NCBI RefSeq assembly: GCF_000759885.1
Contig: NZ_JNAH01000008.1
Coordinates: 395,910-459,909, forward strand
Direction of reading: 5' to 3'
DNA: 64,000 bases
Origin: Prochlorococcus marinus str. GP2
Lineage (GTDB): Bacteria > Cyanobacteriota > Cyanobacteriia > PCC-6307 > Cyanobiaceae
The position numbers and the translations under genes are program-made. Under the pieces are notes generated by a model. That model was not told the DNA's origin. It worked only from the letters and a program-made list of their open reading frames with translations, and did not search any database. Positions 1 through 7,863 of this stretch are shown here, one piece after another; position 1 is the stretch's first letter, and every line of letters starts with the position of its first letter.

Positions 1-13
1 AGCAATTAAAGAT

Positions 14-1396
14 ATGGTTTCTGTACCTTTTCCGAATAATGGGCAAAATAAAAATTTTAAAAAGGATTTTAATAGTGAAAATTCTGGATTAGTACCTCCT
101 CAAAACGTTCAAGCAGAGGAAGCCGTTCTTGGTGGCATACTTCTCGATCCAGACGCGATCGGAAGAATTGCAGACTTAATTAAACCTGAAGCCTTTTATA
201 TAAATGCCCATCAAGAGATTTATAGAACAGCACTAATGTTGCATACCCAGGGTAAACCAACTGATTTAACATCAATGAGTGCTTGGTTAGCAGATAATGG
301 ATCACTAGAAAAAATTGGAGGGAACAGCAAACTGGTAGAACTAGTTGAAAATGTTTCTTCTACAGCTTCCATAGAACAAGTTGCTAATTTAATTAATGAC
401 AAATTCATGCGAAGGCAACTTATAAGATCTGGGAATGAAGTGGTTCAACTAGGATTTGATCAAACTCAAGATACTAATGAAGTTCTAGATAAAGCAGAGC
501 AAAAAATATTTGAAATCAGTCAAGAAAAACCTTCAAAAGGTCTTACTCAAGCAGCTGAAATCCTTACAAGTACTTTCAACGAAATAGAGTCAAGATCATT
601 AGGTACTTCAGTAGCTGGAATTCCAGTAAATTTCTACGATCTTGATGCGATGACTCAAGGTTTTCAAAGAAGTGATTTAATAATTGTTGCTGGAAGACCT
701 TCAATGGGGAAAACTTCAATGGTTCTTAATCTGGCTAAAAATGTTGCACAATCTCAAGATTTACCTGTGTGTGTATTTAGCCTTGAAATGAGTAAAGAAC
801 AGTTGACATATAGATTACTCTCTATGGAAGTTGGAATCGAGAGTGGCAGGCTAAGAACAGGAAGATTACAGCAAGATGAATGGCCATTACTCGGAGAAGG
901 TATCAATTCATTAGGTCAATTACCAATATTTATAGATGACAAGCCTAACTTAAGCGTTTTAGAGATGAGATCTCTGTGCAGAAGATTAATAGCTGAACAA
1001 AAAAAAGAACTTGGATTAATTGTGATTGATTACCTCCAGTTGATGGAGGGAACAACCCCTGATAATAGAGTGCAAGAACTTTCAAGAATAACAAGAGGTC
1101 TTAAAAGCATGGCCAGAGAATTAAAAGTACCAGTAGTTGCTTTATCTCAGCTTAGTAGAGGGGTAGAATCTAGAACAAATAAAAGACCAATGTTAAGCGA
1201 TCTAAGAGAATCAGGATCTATTGAACAAGACGCAGATTTAGTATTAATGATTTATAGAGATGAATACTATAATCCAGAGACTGAAGATAGAGGAATTACA
1301 GAAATCATTGTCACTAAACATAGAAATGGACCGGTAGGAACTGTTAAATTGTTATTTGAACCTCAATTTACGAGATTTAGGAATTTAGCTAATTAA
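14..1396 (+). CDS. dnaB: Replicative DNA helicase DnaB
   Basis: This is the hexameric 5'-3' helicase that opens the replication fork and recruits primase. The 460-residue length is normal for the family. An N-terminal DnaB domain (about residues 28-130) is followed by the RecA-like helicase core, with Walker A GRPSMGKTS at 227-235 and Walker B in LIVIDYLQL at 335-343. The QLSRGVE segment and the later SGSIEQDAD motif are also typical. Some cyanobacterial dnaB genes carry inteins; this core is continuous, so none is present. The ATG is only 13 bases from the window edge and no in-frame stop precedes it here, so a longer N-terminus cannot be formally excluded. mnmG follows after 12 bp, so the two are probably co-transcribed. 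Confidence 0.97.
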   Translation: MVSVPFPNNGQNKNFKKDFNSENSGLVPPQNVQAEEAVLGGILLDPDAIGRIADLIKPEAFYINAHQEIYRTALMLHTQGKPTDLTSMSAWLADNGSLEKIGGNSKLVELVENVSSTASIEQVANLINDKFMRRQLIRSGNEVVQLGFDQTQDTNEVLDKAEQKIFEISQEKPSKGLTQAAEILTSTFNEIESRSLGTSVAGIPVNFYDLDAMTQGFQRSDLIIVAGRPSMGKTSMVLNLAKNVAQSQDLPVCVFSLEMSKEQLTYRLLSMEVGIESGRLRTGRLQQDEWPLLGEGINSLGQLPIFIDDKPNLSVLEMRSLCRRLIAEQKKELGLIVIDYLQLMEGTTPDNRVQELSRITRGLKSMARELKVPVVALSQLSRGVESRTNKRPMLSDLRESGSIEQDADLVLMIYRDEYYNPETEDRGITEIIVTKHRNGPVGTVKLLFEPQFTRFRNLAN

Positions 1397-1408
1397 ATCT
1401 ATCCTAAA

Positions 1409-3376
1409 ATGCAAGATCTTCACTCAACAAATGAATCTTTTGACATCATCGTTATTGGAGGAGGACATGCAGGATGTGAAGCAGCTATAACAACAGCAAA
1501 ATTAGGATTTTCTACAGCCTTATTTACAATTAATTTAGATAGGATTGCCTGGCAACCATGCAACCCTGCAGTTGGCGGACCCGCGAAAAGTCAGTTGGTA
1601 CATGAAGTTGATGCATTAGGTGGAATTATTGGTAAATTAGCTGATGAAACAGCGATACAAAAAAGAATATTAAATGCAAGTAGAGGACCAGCTGTATGGG
1701 CATTAAGAGCTCAAACAGATAAAAGAGAATACTCAAAAAAGATGATTGAAATACTACAAAATACAGATAATTTATTTTTAAAAGAGGCAATGATTACTGA
1801 ACTGGATATTGCAAAAACTGAAGAAATTGGATTGAACTCAAAAAAAATCATAAAAAAAAGAATAAAGGGTGTAAAGACTTTCTTTGGTAGTTATTATTCA
1901 GCAAGATCAGTTATCATAACGGCTGGTACGTTCTTAGAAGGAAGAATATGGATAGGAAATAAATCAATGTCAGCTGGTAGATCGGGCGAACAAGCAGCAA
2001 AAGGTCTTACTCAAAATTTGCACGAAATTGGTATCAAAACAGAACGTTTAAAAACAGGAACTCCAGCAAGAGTTGATAAAAGAAGTATCATTTTTGATGA
2101 ATTAGATATTCAACCAAGTACTGCAGCAGATAAATATTTTTCGTTCGATCCAGATATCAAAAATAATATGCCCCAAGTTAGTTGTCATATCACGAGAACA
2201 ACTGCCAAAACACATCAACTAATTCGAGACAATTTACATTTAACTCCTATTTACGGCGGTTTTATTGATAGTAAGGGGCCAAGATATTGTCCATCAATTG
2301 AAGATAAAATCGTTAAATTCGCTGATAAAGAATCACATCAAATTTTCTTAGAACCAGAAGGAATTAATACCCCTGAAATATATGTTCAAGGATTCTCTAC
2401 AGGTTTACCTGAAAATATTCAATTAGAACTTTTGAGAACCTTACCTGGATTAAATGAATGTAAAATGTTGCGACCAGCTTATGCTGTCGAGTATGACTAT
2501 ATACCTGCAACACAACTCCAAACATCACTCGAAACGAAAGAAATTGAATATTTATTTAGCGCTGGACAAATTAATGGAACAACTGGTTATGAAGAAGCAG
2601 CAGCACAAGGATTAGTTGCCGGAGTCAATGCAACAAGAAAACTAAACAAAAAAGATCCAATAATCTTCACAAGAGAAAGCAGCTATATAGGAACAATGAT
2701 CAATGATTTAATTACCAAAGATCTCAAAGAACCATATAGAGTTCTTACTAGTAGGAGTGAATACAGGTTGACCCTTAGAGGAGATAATGCAGATAGGCGA
2801 TTAACCCCATTAGGTTATGAAATAGGGCTAATTGATGAGAAAAGATGGTCGGTCTATCAAGAAAAAATGAAACTCCTTGAAGAAGAGAAATTAAGATTAA
2901 AAAACACTCGTTTAAAAAACACGGATGAAATAGCAAGAAAAATAGAAATAGCCACGGGATCAAAAATCAAAGGCTCAACAACTTTGAAAGAACTCTTAAA
3001 AAGACCAAACTTTCATTATTCAGATTTAATCAACTATAATTTAACTGAAAAAAATATAGCTTCTTCAATACAGCAAGGTGTCGAAATAGATATTAAATAT
3101 GAGGGTTATCTTAAAAGACAAAAAAACAACATTGAACAAATAAATCGCCAAAGCTGTAAATCTCTGCCTAAAGAAATAAATTATGCAAAGATAGATACAT
3201 TATCTTTAGAAGCTAGAGAAAATTTGAATAAGATAAAGCCAAAAAATTTTGGTGATGCTTCAAAAATTCCGGGAGTAAGCAAAGCTGATTTAACTGCATT
3301 ACTTGTTTGGCTAAAAATAAGAGAAATAAAAAAAGAAAAGGCAAATATTTTTGTCGAAAAAAAGTTATCATCTTAA
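1409..3376 (+). CDS. mnmG: tRNA uridine 5-carboxymethylaminomethyl modification enzyme MnmG (GidA)
   Basis: This FAD-dependent enzyme works with the GTPase MnmE to install the 5-(carboxymethyl)aminomethyl group on wobble U34 of tRNAs reading two-family codons. The FAD-binding GxGxxG motif GGGHAG is at residues 17-22, and the [11 protein letters not shown] and [18 protein letters not shown] signatures of the family are present. The length of 655 residues is close to the usual 620-650. It lies 12 bp after dnaB. The C-terminal helical domain, which contacts MnmE and tRNA, appears complete, so the protein should be functional. Confidence 0.96.
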   Translation: MQDLHSTNESFDIIVIGGGHAGCEAAITTAKLGFSTALFTINLDRIAWQPCNPAVGGPAKSQLVHEVDALGGIIGKLADETAIQKRILNASRGPAVWALRAQTDKREYSKKMIEILQNTDNLFLKEAMITELDIAKTEEIGLNSKKIIKKRIKGVKTFFGSYYSARSVIITAGTFLEGRIWIGNKSMSAGRSGEQAAKGLTQNLHEIGIKTERLKTGTPARVDKRSIIFDELDIQPSTAADKYFSFDPDIKNNMPQVSCHITRTTAKTHQLIRDNLHLTPIYGGFIDSKGPRYCPSIEDKIVKFADKESHQIFLEPEGINTPEIYVQGFSTGLPENIQLELLRTLPGLNECKMLRPAYAVEYDYIPATQLQTSLETKEIEYLFSAGQINGTTGYEEAAAQGLVAGVNATRKLNKKDPIIFTRESSYIGTMINDLITKDLKEPYRVLTSRSEYRLTLRGDNADRRLTPLGYEIGLIDEKRWSVYQEKMKLLEEEKLRLKNTRLKNTDEIARKIEIATGSKIKGSTTLKELLKRPNFHYSDLINYNLTEKNIASSIQQGVEIDIKYEGYLKRQKNNIEQINRQSCKSLPKEINYAKIDTLSLEARENLNKIKPKNFGDASKIPGVSKADLTALLVWLKIREIKKEKANIFVEKKLSS

Positions 3377-3457
3377 AAGCAATAGTTCAGATCACTGAAT
3401 AATAAACTTTTTAAGTCACCAAAAATTTTATGGGAAGAAAAAGCTTCTACTTTTTTA

Positions 3458-4000
3458 GTGAAAAATTCACTCCCAGAAATATCTGGTTCATGGAAATTAA
3501 TGCTGCTTGGAGATGGAAGTCCAACTAGACATCTACAGCTTTTAACTAATCAAGAGACAAAAATTAAATTAATTGCAATGCAAATAGATCCTCTATACAT
3601 TCAAGAAGGTCCTAAAGAATTAAATCAGTTGAATGGTCCCTTAATTAGAAGACAAGTATGGATTAAAAACAATAATAAAAATCTAGCATGGGCTGAAAGT
3701 TGGTGGAATGCAGAACAAGTAAATGAAAATTTAAAAGCCAAAGAAGAGCCAATATGGAAGAATTTGACACAAGACAGATCAGAATTGTTTAGAGAAGTTG
3801 ACCGAATTTCTCTTGTAAATTCAAATTGGTTAGAAGATCAATTTTGTTTTAAAGGACCATTCTGGTCTAGAAATTATAGATTTTTTCGAGACAAAAAACC
3901 CCTAACAATTATAAGAGAAGTCTTCAATCCACATTTAGAAAGTTTATTAGGTTACTCAGGAATTACAGAATTTACAAAATTATACTCTTCTTCTTCTTGA
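3458..4000 (+). CDS. Chorismate lyase-like protein (DUF98 / Ycf21 family)
   Basis: This 180-residue protein resembles the cyanobacterial chorismate pyruvate-lyase family, which makes 4-hydroxybenzoate from chorismate, the aromatic head-group precursor of plastoquinone in cyanobacteria. The segment GSWKLMLLGDGSPTRHLQ near residues 10-27 and the later RREVWI-like and REVF patterns are what I recognise of this family; no motif is decisive. The start is a GTG at 3458. The nearby ATG at 3430 is out of frame. The 3' end overlaps the convergent gene by 21 bp. Function is inferred from family resemblance, and the quinone role from cyanobacterial physiology. Confidence 0.75.
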   Translation: MKNSLPEISGSWKLMLLGDGSPTRHLQLLTNQETKIKLIAMQIDPLYIQEGPKELNQLNGPLIRRQVWIKNNNKNLAWAESWWNAEQVNENLKAKEEPIWKNLTQDRSELFREVDRISLVNSNWLEDQFCFKGPFWSRNYRFFRDKKPLTIIREVFNPHLESLLGYSGITEFTKLYSSSS

Positions 4001-4543
4001 TCTGGGAAGATTTCTTGATTTTGATTGACCTTGTTGGTTTAATTGAATTCTTGATAAATTATTCTCTTTTTCTGAATCTCTTTGCCATCTTTCAACTTTG
4101 AAATCCGTTTCATCTGGCCAATCTTCGTTTTGATTCTCTTTCCCATAAGGTAATTTTTTTTGCTCAGTTGTCTGTAAATTTTTTTGTTGCCTTAAAGATA
4201 TTGCTTCTAAAGGCCTTTTTGAATAAGGTTTAGTAGATTCATAAGAATTGGATTCTCTAGTAAATGACTTAATATCGCTAGTATCATCGTAAAAATTATC
4301 ATCATTCCAATCATCATTATCTTCATCTAAAAATAAATCCACTTTTTCTGATACCCATTTTCCTACTTTTTTAACACTCTTACTTGTTATTCTTTGAAAA
4401 TCTGAGTTCCTTCTTTGACCTGGCCTAGCCCCAGATACCCCATCAACGAATTGTCTTCCAGTTTCAAAAATTTTATCAACTTGTTTATCAACAATATTTC
4501 TATCAAAACTATTTCTAAGATTTCTAATTCTCCTTGAATCCAT
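3980..4543 (-). CDS. Conserved hypothetical protein with charged, low-complexity sequence
   Basis: I do not recognise a domain. The 187-residue protein is strongly polar. The N-terminus is arginine-rich (SRRIRNLRNSFDRN), a very acidic Asp/Asn patch (DLFLDEDNDDWNDDNFYDD) lies at about 88-106, a Gln/Lys/Glu-rich middle follows, and it ends in the basic tail RSRRRRV. There is no membrane segment or signal peptide. It looks largely disordered, which would fit a nucleic-acid-binding or scaffold protein, but that is only inference from composition. Its 3' end overlaps the chorismate-lyase-like gene by 21 bp on the opposite strand. The reading frame is intact and long for this AT-rich DNA, so it is probably a real gene. 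Confidence 0.75.
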   Translation of the reverse strand: MDSRRIRNLRNSFDRNIVDKQVDKIFETGRQFVDGVSGARPGQRRNSDFQRITSKSVKKVGKWVSEKVDLFLDEDNDDWNDDNFYDDTSDIKSFTRESNSYESTKPYSKRPLEAISLRQQKNLQTTEQKKLPYGKENQNEDWPDETDFKVERWQRDSEKENNLSRIQLNQQGQSKSRNLPRSRRRRV

Positions 4544-4626
4544 AAATTATTATGCTTTTTAAAATATAAATTACATTAAAAAATTAAATAATTCCAAATA
4601 TAGAAACAAAAACACATCTTATATTT

Positions 4627-5154
4627 TTAATCAAACAAAATTAAACATTTTTTATTCCATAATCCATTAAAAAAATTTACACAACATTTTTTACATGCAA
4701 TATTCTTTATTCTTTTCCTGTAGAAAAATTTCTCACCACAATTTTGACAAGTTCCTATGTATTTTAATTCTCTCCTTTCAATAGGAAATGAGTGCCTCAC
4801 AGAAATTTGAAAGTTATTCTGTTTCTCATTAATTTCATTCATTTTTGCTAAGAAATTTGGGCCATGTATCTCATTTTTTTTTAATATCCTATCTACCCAT
4901 GCATGAATCATTTCATGACATAAAGTACTGTTTATTTCACAAATAGATAATTTACTCAAAATAGGTTTCGATAAGATAATTTCAGAATCCACAAAACCAT
5001 TAATTCGTTTTCTTTTATAAAAGCCAGCAGTAGTTTTTAATCTATTGTCACTCCATCTAACTTTTACTAAAGGTTGATTATCAACCACTAAAGAATTTTC
5101 AAAATATTGGTTATTAAATCTATGAAATAAAGGTAAAAGAGGAATTACAGACAT
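4627..5154 (-). CDS. SprT-like zinc metalloprotease-family protein
   Basis: The 175-residue protein has the SprT-like zincin fold signature. The HExxH motif HEMIH is at residues 80-84 and the third metal ligand is probably H97 in the HGPNF segment. A C-terminal zinc ribbon is formed by Cys136, Cys139, Cys154 and Cys157. Eukaryotic SPRTN relatives cleave DNA-protein crosslinks; the bacterial role is not settled. The gene is divergent from the next one (5240) across an 85-bp gap. Confidence is high for the family and low for the substrate. Confidence 0.85.
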   Translation of the reverse strand: MSVIPLLPLFHRFNNQYFENSLVVDNQPLVKVRWSDNRLKTTAGFYKRKRINGFVDSEIILSKPILSKLSICEINSTLCHEMIHAWVDRILKKNEIHGPNFLAKMNEINEKQNNFQISVRHSFPIERRELKYIGTCQNCGEKFFYRKRIKNIACKKCCVNFFNGLWNKKCLILFD

Positions 5155-5239
5155 TTTGGATTAAAGTTAGTATTATTTTGACAAAAAAAGCCATCAAAAA
5201 CGATTTCTTTTCTTAAAGTAATAAAAAACTCAAATCAAC

Positions 5240-5659
5240 ATGGATGCAACACTAGTAAAAGATATCGGAATTAAAGCGTTATTAGTTGGCGGAGCAGTAC
5301 TAGTTTCGTTTTGGACTTTTAATGCAGTCAAATTAGTTATAAGCGCCAGAGGAATTAATCCATTAGTAAGAAAGTTTTTTGATCAAATAGCTGCTGGCAG
5401 GATTGATGCAGCTTATGGTTTAACTACAAAAACTTATAAAACTCATGTTAAGCGACAAGACTTTCTTAAATTTTTAGCAAGTTTAAACCTCAATAAATAT
5501 AGAAATTTAAAATCAGGAAGACCTAGAGTCCAAGAAGATCAAATCATAATAACCTTGAATTTAAAGTCAGAAGACAAACAAGATGAGCTCCCATTAGATT
5601 TTACTTTCGCAAAAACTGACAATGATTGGAAAATTGACAGAATAGCTAAAGTGAATTAA
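5240..5659 (+). CDS. Membrane-anchored conserved hypothetical protein with NTF2-like character
   Basis: This 139-residue protein has one N-terminal membrane segment (about residues 10-32, ALLVGGAVLVSFWTFNAVKLV). A soluble domain follows in which FFDQIAAGRIDAAYGLTT and the closing NDWKIDRIAKV resemble the cone-shaped NTF2/DUF4864-type domains often found in small anchored proteins. That assignment is by eye and uncertain. It is followed after 9 bp by the ATP-dependent DNA ligase gene, so the two are probably co-transcribed. No catalytic residues can be named. Confidence 0.75.
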   Translation: MDATLVKDIGIKALLVGGAVLVSFWTFNAVKLVISARGINPLVRKFFDQIAAGRIDAAYGLTTKTYKTHVKRQDFLKFLASLNLNKYRNLKSGRPRVQEDQIIITLNLKSEDKQDELPLDFTFAKTDNDWKIDRIAKVN

Positions 5660-5668
5660 TCATTTCTT

Positions 5669-6997
5669 GTGAGGCAAAAAGAATTGTTTAAAGAAGAAAT
5701 AATACATCAATTAGAATTACACCCAAGTAGATTAGATAAAGAAAAAATCATCTCAAAAGCGATGGAAGAAGGTTTAGATGATTTTTTTGAAGGAATCCGT
5801 ATGGCACTTGATCCATTGGTAACTTTTGGTGTAAAAATTGTTCCTGAGAAAGAGTCCGAAAAAAGTCAAAATTTTTTATGGGAGGATTTTAGAAAATTAG
5901 CCAATAAGCTTATTCAAAGAGAACTTACTGGTCACGCTGCTCGCGATGCAATTCTTGAGGCTATGGAATCTGCAACAAAAGAAGAGTGGAATGGATTTTA
6001 TAGACGAATTTTAATTAAAGATCTTAGATGTGGTGTATCTGAAAAAACAATAAACAAGATAGCAAATAAATTTCCGAAATATTGTATACCTATTTTTTCT
6101 TGTCCTCTAGCTCATGACAGTGCAAATCATGAAAAAAAAATGATAGGAAAAAAGCAAATTGAAATCAAATTAGATGGTGTACGCGTCTTAACTATTATTA
6201 GACGAAATAAAGTAGAAATGTTTTCTCGCAATGGGAAACAATTTCATAATTTTGGTCATATTATCTCAGAAATAGAAAACGTCTTAAAAGAAGACCCAGC
6301 ACCTTATGACTTAGTACTCGATGGTGAAGTAATGAGCTCTAACTTTCAAGATTTAATGAAACAGGTCCATAGAAAAGATGGTAAACAAACCAAAGACGCA
6401 GTTCTCCACCTATTTGACTTATGTCCCCTTGAAAACTTTCAAAAAGGAAGGTGGAATACTAGTCAAACTAGAAGAAGTTTATTAGTAAAAGAATGGGTAG
6501 CAAAACATTCTATGCATCTAAAACATATACAATCACTTGAATGGGAAAATGTAGATCTCGACACTATTGAGGGACAGAAAAGATTTGTTCAACTTAATAA
6601 ATCTGCCGTGGAGGGTGGATATGAAGGAGTAATGATTAAAGACCCTGATGCTATCTATGAATGTAAAAGAACACACAGTTGGTTAAAAGCTAAACCTTTC
6701 ATTGAAGTCACTTTAAAAGTTGTATCGGTTGAGGAAGGTACAGGTCGTAATAAAGGTAGGCTGGGAGCAATCCTAGTAGAAGGAGAGGATGATGGGTATG
6801 AATACAGTCTTAGTTGCGGAAGCGGATTTAGTGATATACAACGTGAAGAATACTGGTCAAAACGTAATCATCTCGTTGGTCAACTTGTAGAAATCAGAGC
6901 TGATGCTAAAACAAAATCAAAGGATGCAGTGGCTTTTAGTCTTAGGTTTCCTAGATTCAAATGCTTTAGAGGATTTAAATCTGGAGAAAAAATTTAA
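5669..6997 (+). CDS. ATP-dependent DNA ligase
   Basis: This nucleotidyltransferase-superfamily ligase seals nicks using ATP rather than NAD+. The adenylation motif I is IKLDGVR with the nucleotide-accepting lysine at about residue 167. Motif III/IIIa lies in LVLDGEVMSS and motif IV in EGVMIKDP, followed by the motif V lysines (WLKAKPF) and a C-terminal OB domain. An N-terminal helical DNA-binding region covers about 60-150. The length is 442 residues. The start is GTG at 5669, 9 bp after the previous gene. No Ku, LigD polymerase, or ligase-associated nuclease/helicase gene is nearby, so its role is presumably accessory repair beside the NAD+ ligase LigA. Confidence 0.93.
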   Translation: MRQKELFKEEIIHQLELHPSRLDKEKIISKAMEEGLDDFFEGIRMALDPLVTFGVKIVPEKESEKSQNFLWEDFRKLANKLIQRELTGHAARDAILEAMESATKEEWNGFYRRILIKDLRCGVSEKTINKIANKFPKYCIPIFSCPLAHDSANHEKKMIGKKQIEIKLDGVRVLTIIRRNKVEMFSRNGKQFHNFGHIISEIENVLKEDPAPYDLVLDGEVMSSNFQDLMKQVHRKDGKQTKDAVLHLFDLCPLENFQKGRWNTSQTRRSLLVKEWVAKHSMHLKHIQSLEWENVDLDTIEGQKRFVQLNKSAVEGGYEGVMIKDPDAIYECKRTHSWLKAKPFIEVTLKVVSVEEGTGRNKGRLGAILVEGEDDGYEYSLSCGSGFSDIQREEYWSKRNHLVGQLVEIRADAKTKSKDAVAFSLRFPRFKCFRGFKSGEKI

Positions 6998-7110
6998 ATT
7001 TTAAAAAGTGCTCTTGAATAAAGTAGTCAATAAAAATGTGGTTTTTATTAAAAAACTTAAAATCTTAGCTGTAAAATATAAGAATAATTATCAGTATTTT
7101 TTGCAATTTT

Positions 7111-7263
7111 ATGACAAAGAAAAAAGTTTTCAACTACATAAAAACACCCTGTGGACAAGCAAAATATATTGAATTAGAAACCAATAAAACTTTGTTGGGT
7201 AAAGTTAGATTATTTTGGTTTATCTTAATTGCATCTATAAAAGATTGGAATATTAAAGATTAA
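7111..7263 (+). CDS. Small hypothetical protein, 50 aa
   Basis: An ATG at 7111 opens a 50-codon frame ending in TAA at 7261-7263. The product begins MTKKKVFNYIKTPCGQ, has a short hydrophobic stretch (LFWFILIASI, residues 34-43) and ends in DWNIKD. It fills most of the gap between the ligase gene and the convergent membrane-protein gene, ending 4 bp before the latter's stop. High-light Prochlorococcus genomes contain many small genes of this kind. There is no recognisable domain and no clear ribosome-binding site, so coding is plausible but unproven. Confidence 0.5.
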   Translation: MTKKKVFNYIKTPCGQAKYIELETNKTLLGKVRLFWFILIASIKDWNIKD

Positions 7264-7267
7264 ATTC

Positions 7268-7861
7268 TTAGGAATTTTCAAAATATTCTTTAGAGTATTT
7301 AGCTAAAAAATATACAACTAAAGAAGTTGAGACAACACCAATGAGAGTCATATATAAATTATTTGGGGATTGCACATTTTTTAACTCCTGGAGACTTTTT
7401 GCCAAACTACCTATTGAGCAATAAAGAAAAGTTCCTGGAATAATTCCAAGAAGGCCAAGAAAGAAATCTCTAAATTTAATATTATTCAAACCATAAAAAT
7501 AATTTAGAATACTGAAGGGAAATATCGGAGATAATCTCGCTAAAAAAATTAATTTAAATCCCCCTTTTTCTACAATTTTTTCCATAATACTTAATTTTGG
7601 ATAACGGCTGAAAAGGTTTTTTAGCTTTTTTGCAAAAAAAGTTTTTGATAAAAAAAATGCTGCTGATGCCCCAATGGAAGCGGAAATGAAAACGATAATT
7701 GATCCTAAATATGAGCCATATAAAAAACCTGATAATAAAGATAACCAAGAAGCTGGAAGTATTAATAAAACAATTAAAATATAAATACAAACAAACGATA
7801 AGATGCCAATTCCAGTATTAAAAAAAGACAAATTATAAATATTTTCTAGGACTATATTCAT
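7268..7861 (-). CDS. TVP38/TMEM64 (SNARE-associated, DedA-like) membrane protein
   Basis: This 197-residue inner-membrane protein has about five hydrophobic segments (roughly 18-42, 47-72, 105-125, 133-153 and 168-188). The family signature region LLSGFLYGSYLGSIIVFISASIGASAAFFLSK is split over the second pair of helices and is followed by the F-LARLSPIFPFSILNYFYGL motif. Relatives in this superfamily move or scramble lipids, but the cyanobacterial substrate is unknown. The gene begins 2 bp after the valS stop, so it is almost certainly transcribed with valS. Confidence 0.85.
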   Translation of the reverse strand: MNIVLENIYNLSFFNTGIGILSFVCIYILIVLLILPASWLSLLSGFLYGSYLGSIIVFISASIGASAAFFLSKTFFAKKLKNLFSRYPKLSIMEKIVEKGGFKLIFLARLSPIFPFSILNYFYGLNNIKFRDFFLGLLGIIPGTFLYCSIGSLAKSLQELKNVQSPNNLYMTLIGVVSTSLVVYFLAKYSKEYFENS

Positions 7862-7863
7862 TC

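Noticed and set aside
14..1396. Intein in dnaB
   Set aside because: The helicase core is continuous, and the total length is normal for an intein-free DnaB.
7028..7050. A/T-only stem-loop after the ligase gene as a terminator
   Set aside because: An 8-bp stem of only A/T pairs is expected by chance in this AT-rich DNA and has no stable GC core.
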